Source of the DNA: Pandoraea cepalis
GTDB lineage: Bacteria > Pseudomonadota > Gammaproteobacteria > Burkholderiales > Burkholderiaceae
DNA length: 64,000 bases
NCBI RefSeq assembly: GCF_902459665.1
Contig: NZ_CABPSL010000001.1
Location: 310,001-374,000 of the forward strand
Reading direction: 5' to 3'
The position numbers were made by a program, and so were the translations under genes. Positions within the stretch are counted from its first letter, which is position 1; each line of letters starts with the position of its first letter. Shown here piece by piece: positions 62,120 to 64,000 of the stretch. The notes beneath the pieces are model-generated. The model ran no database searches and was not told the DNA's origin. It was given only the letters and a program-made list of their open reading frames with translations.

Positions 62120-62435
62120 GATCTCTCCTCTGCTGCCGATGCATCCAGCGCCATGCGGACCATAGGCCGATGGCCGCGCCGATCATCACCAGAGGTGCCG
62201 CAAAAAGTACCCGCGTGCCGGCAATGCGGTCCAGCCAATGCCCGAGCGCAAGGCAGAGCAGTATCGGTAGAACGATCGTCCAGCCGAGAATCCCAATCTG
62301 TCCGAGCCGCACGCCAAGCGACGGCTCCGGGTTTGCGCGCGCGATCTGCTCGTGGCTCGCAGCGCGCTTCGCCGCTTGCGCGACGCGATCGCCGTCTTTC
62401 CCCTCGGTGTCTCCCGTAGGTGGCCAGGATGTCAT
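62112..62435 (-). CDS. atpQ: N-ATPase accessory membrane protein AtpQ (AtpI-like)
   Basis: A 107-aa protein with a ~45-residue polar N-terminus and two helices ('GILGWTIVLPILLCLALGHW' and 'FAAPLVMIGAAIGLWSAWRW'), like AtpI/AtpZ. It lies between atpC and atpR as in other N-ATPase operons and overlaps both (atpC by 4 bp). Role in c-ring assembly or Mg/Ca entry is suggested for AtpI relatives only. Confidence 0.85.
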   Translation of the reverse strand: MTSWPPTGDTEGKDGDRVAQAAKRAASHEQIARANPEPSLGVRLGQIGILGWTIVLPILLCLALGHWLDRIAGTRVLFAAPLVMIGAAIGLWSAWRWMHRQQRRDHD

Positions 62436-62863
62436 TGCGCGGCTCCCTGCTTGGGCGGAGGCCGGAGATAGCGCAGCATCTGACGTACTGCCTGCGCATG
62501 CAGCCGTGTCTGCTCGACGCGCGCGCGCCGCATCGCGTCGAGTTGCGCGGCGCGCGCGCGGCGCACTTCCGCTTCGAGCTGATCGAGCGAAGTCCCCGAA
62601 ATGGCTTCACGGCACGCAAGCGAAACGTCGGTGCCGCCCGACACGACCAGCACACCGCCGTCGATCGCGCAGTAATGCTCGCTGCCATCTTCCCCACGCC
62701 AGCGCACGACGGAGGCACTCAACAGCGTGACAAGATCCGCGTGTCCGGCGTGGACGCCAAAGGCCCCACTGTCGTCCTCGGCACGTATGGACGAGACCGC
62801 CAGTCGGTCGACGACGATTTGCGATGGCGTGGTGATCGTCAGCGTGAAGCAACGCGCTGTCAT
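62432..62863 (-). CDS. atpC: N-ATPase epsilon subunit
   Basis: A 143-aa epsilon subunit. The beta-sandwich has 'LTITTPSQIVVDRLAVSSIR' and 'GAFGVHAGHADLVTLLSASV'; the C-terminal helices contain 'DQLEAEVRRARAAQLDAMRR'. ATG 62863 follows AGAGGAGG by a good distance; an ATG at 62881 would overlap atpD. It is placed directly after atpD, the N-ATPase order (D, C first) that differs from the standard operon. Confidence 0.9.
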   Translation of the reverse strand: MTARCFTLTITTPSQIVVDRLAVSSIRAEDDSGAFGVHAGHADLVTLLSASVVRWRGEDGSEHYCAIDGGVLVVSGGTDVSLACREAISGTSLDQLEAEVRRARAAQLDAMRRARVEQTRLHAQAVRQMLRYLRPPPKQGAAQ

Positions 62864-62877
62864 GGCGAGGCCTCCTC

Positions 62878-64000
<1,123 letters not shown>

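Overview
The window is GC-rich chromosomal DNA of a betaproteobacterium. Gene content and order suggest Burkholderiaceae, most likely Pandoraea or a close relative: folate and cell-envelope housekeeping genes, many LysR regulators, a Burkholderia-type porin and a second, N-type ATP synthase. The genus is inferred from gene families and order and has not been checked by alignment. Most of the DNA is ordinary chromosomal backbone. I see no prophage, integron or CRISPR array.

Layout. 1-6.2 kb is housekeeping: start of a MidA-like methyltransferase, a pteridine-reductase-like SDR, dihydroneopterin aldolase, ttcA, glmU, glmS. 6.2-7.4 kb is a decayed stretch with an amber-interrupted gene and an IS21-type transposase scrap. 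7.4-14.9 kb holds a GlxA-type regulator, a shortened SMR transporter, a SLAC1-type transporter, a swivel-first (permuted) LeuD-LeuC-like dehydratase, an RcnA metal exporter behind a textbook RcnR operator, and a saccharopine-dehydrogenase-like enzyme. 14.9-22.5 kb is one uptake locus: porin, ABC ATPase, permease and binding protein, with a divergent TctD/TctE-like two-component pair. 22.6-27.6 kb has a cysteine desulfurase, a two-gene nuclease module, a fluoride riboswitch with a CLC-F type antiporter, and a DUF72 protein.

27.7-38.2 kb has a UvrD/Rep-like helicase under a LexA-like box, small DUF4239, DUF1653 and lipoprotein genes, a secreted lipase, an HdeD/papain-fold fusion, argG, a LysR and a DMT exporter. 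38.6-47.2 kb has an FMN-binding oxidoreductase and GST with a divergent LysR, tRNA-Val(GAC), a NYN-LOTUS protein and a catabolic operon (FAD monooxygenase, DUF2783, MFS) facing a MarR. 47.4-57.6 kb has a Tat-exported phosphoesterase, LysR/DsbA/NmrA genes, a tightly coupled ada-2OG oxygenase-alkB repair operon, copCD, and a COG0523 metallochaperone with two Zur-like palindromes.

The last 6.3 kb is a nearly complete N-ATPase operon on the minus strand, atpDCQRBEFAG, with atpD cut by the window end. It has no separate delta gene, its b subunit carries a delta-like C-terminus, and its c subunit has two buried glutamates.

The strongest regulatory signals read from sequence are the fluoride riboswitch, the RcnR operator, the LexA-like box and the Zur-like pair. 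The best candidates for something undescribed are the nuclease/partner module at 23.8-25.0 kb, the HdeD-permuted papain fusion at 33.2-34.6 kb and the SMR protein that has lost its third-helix signature.
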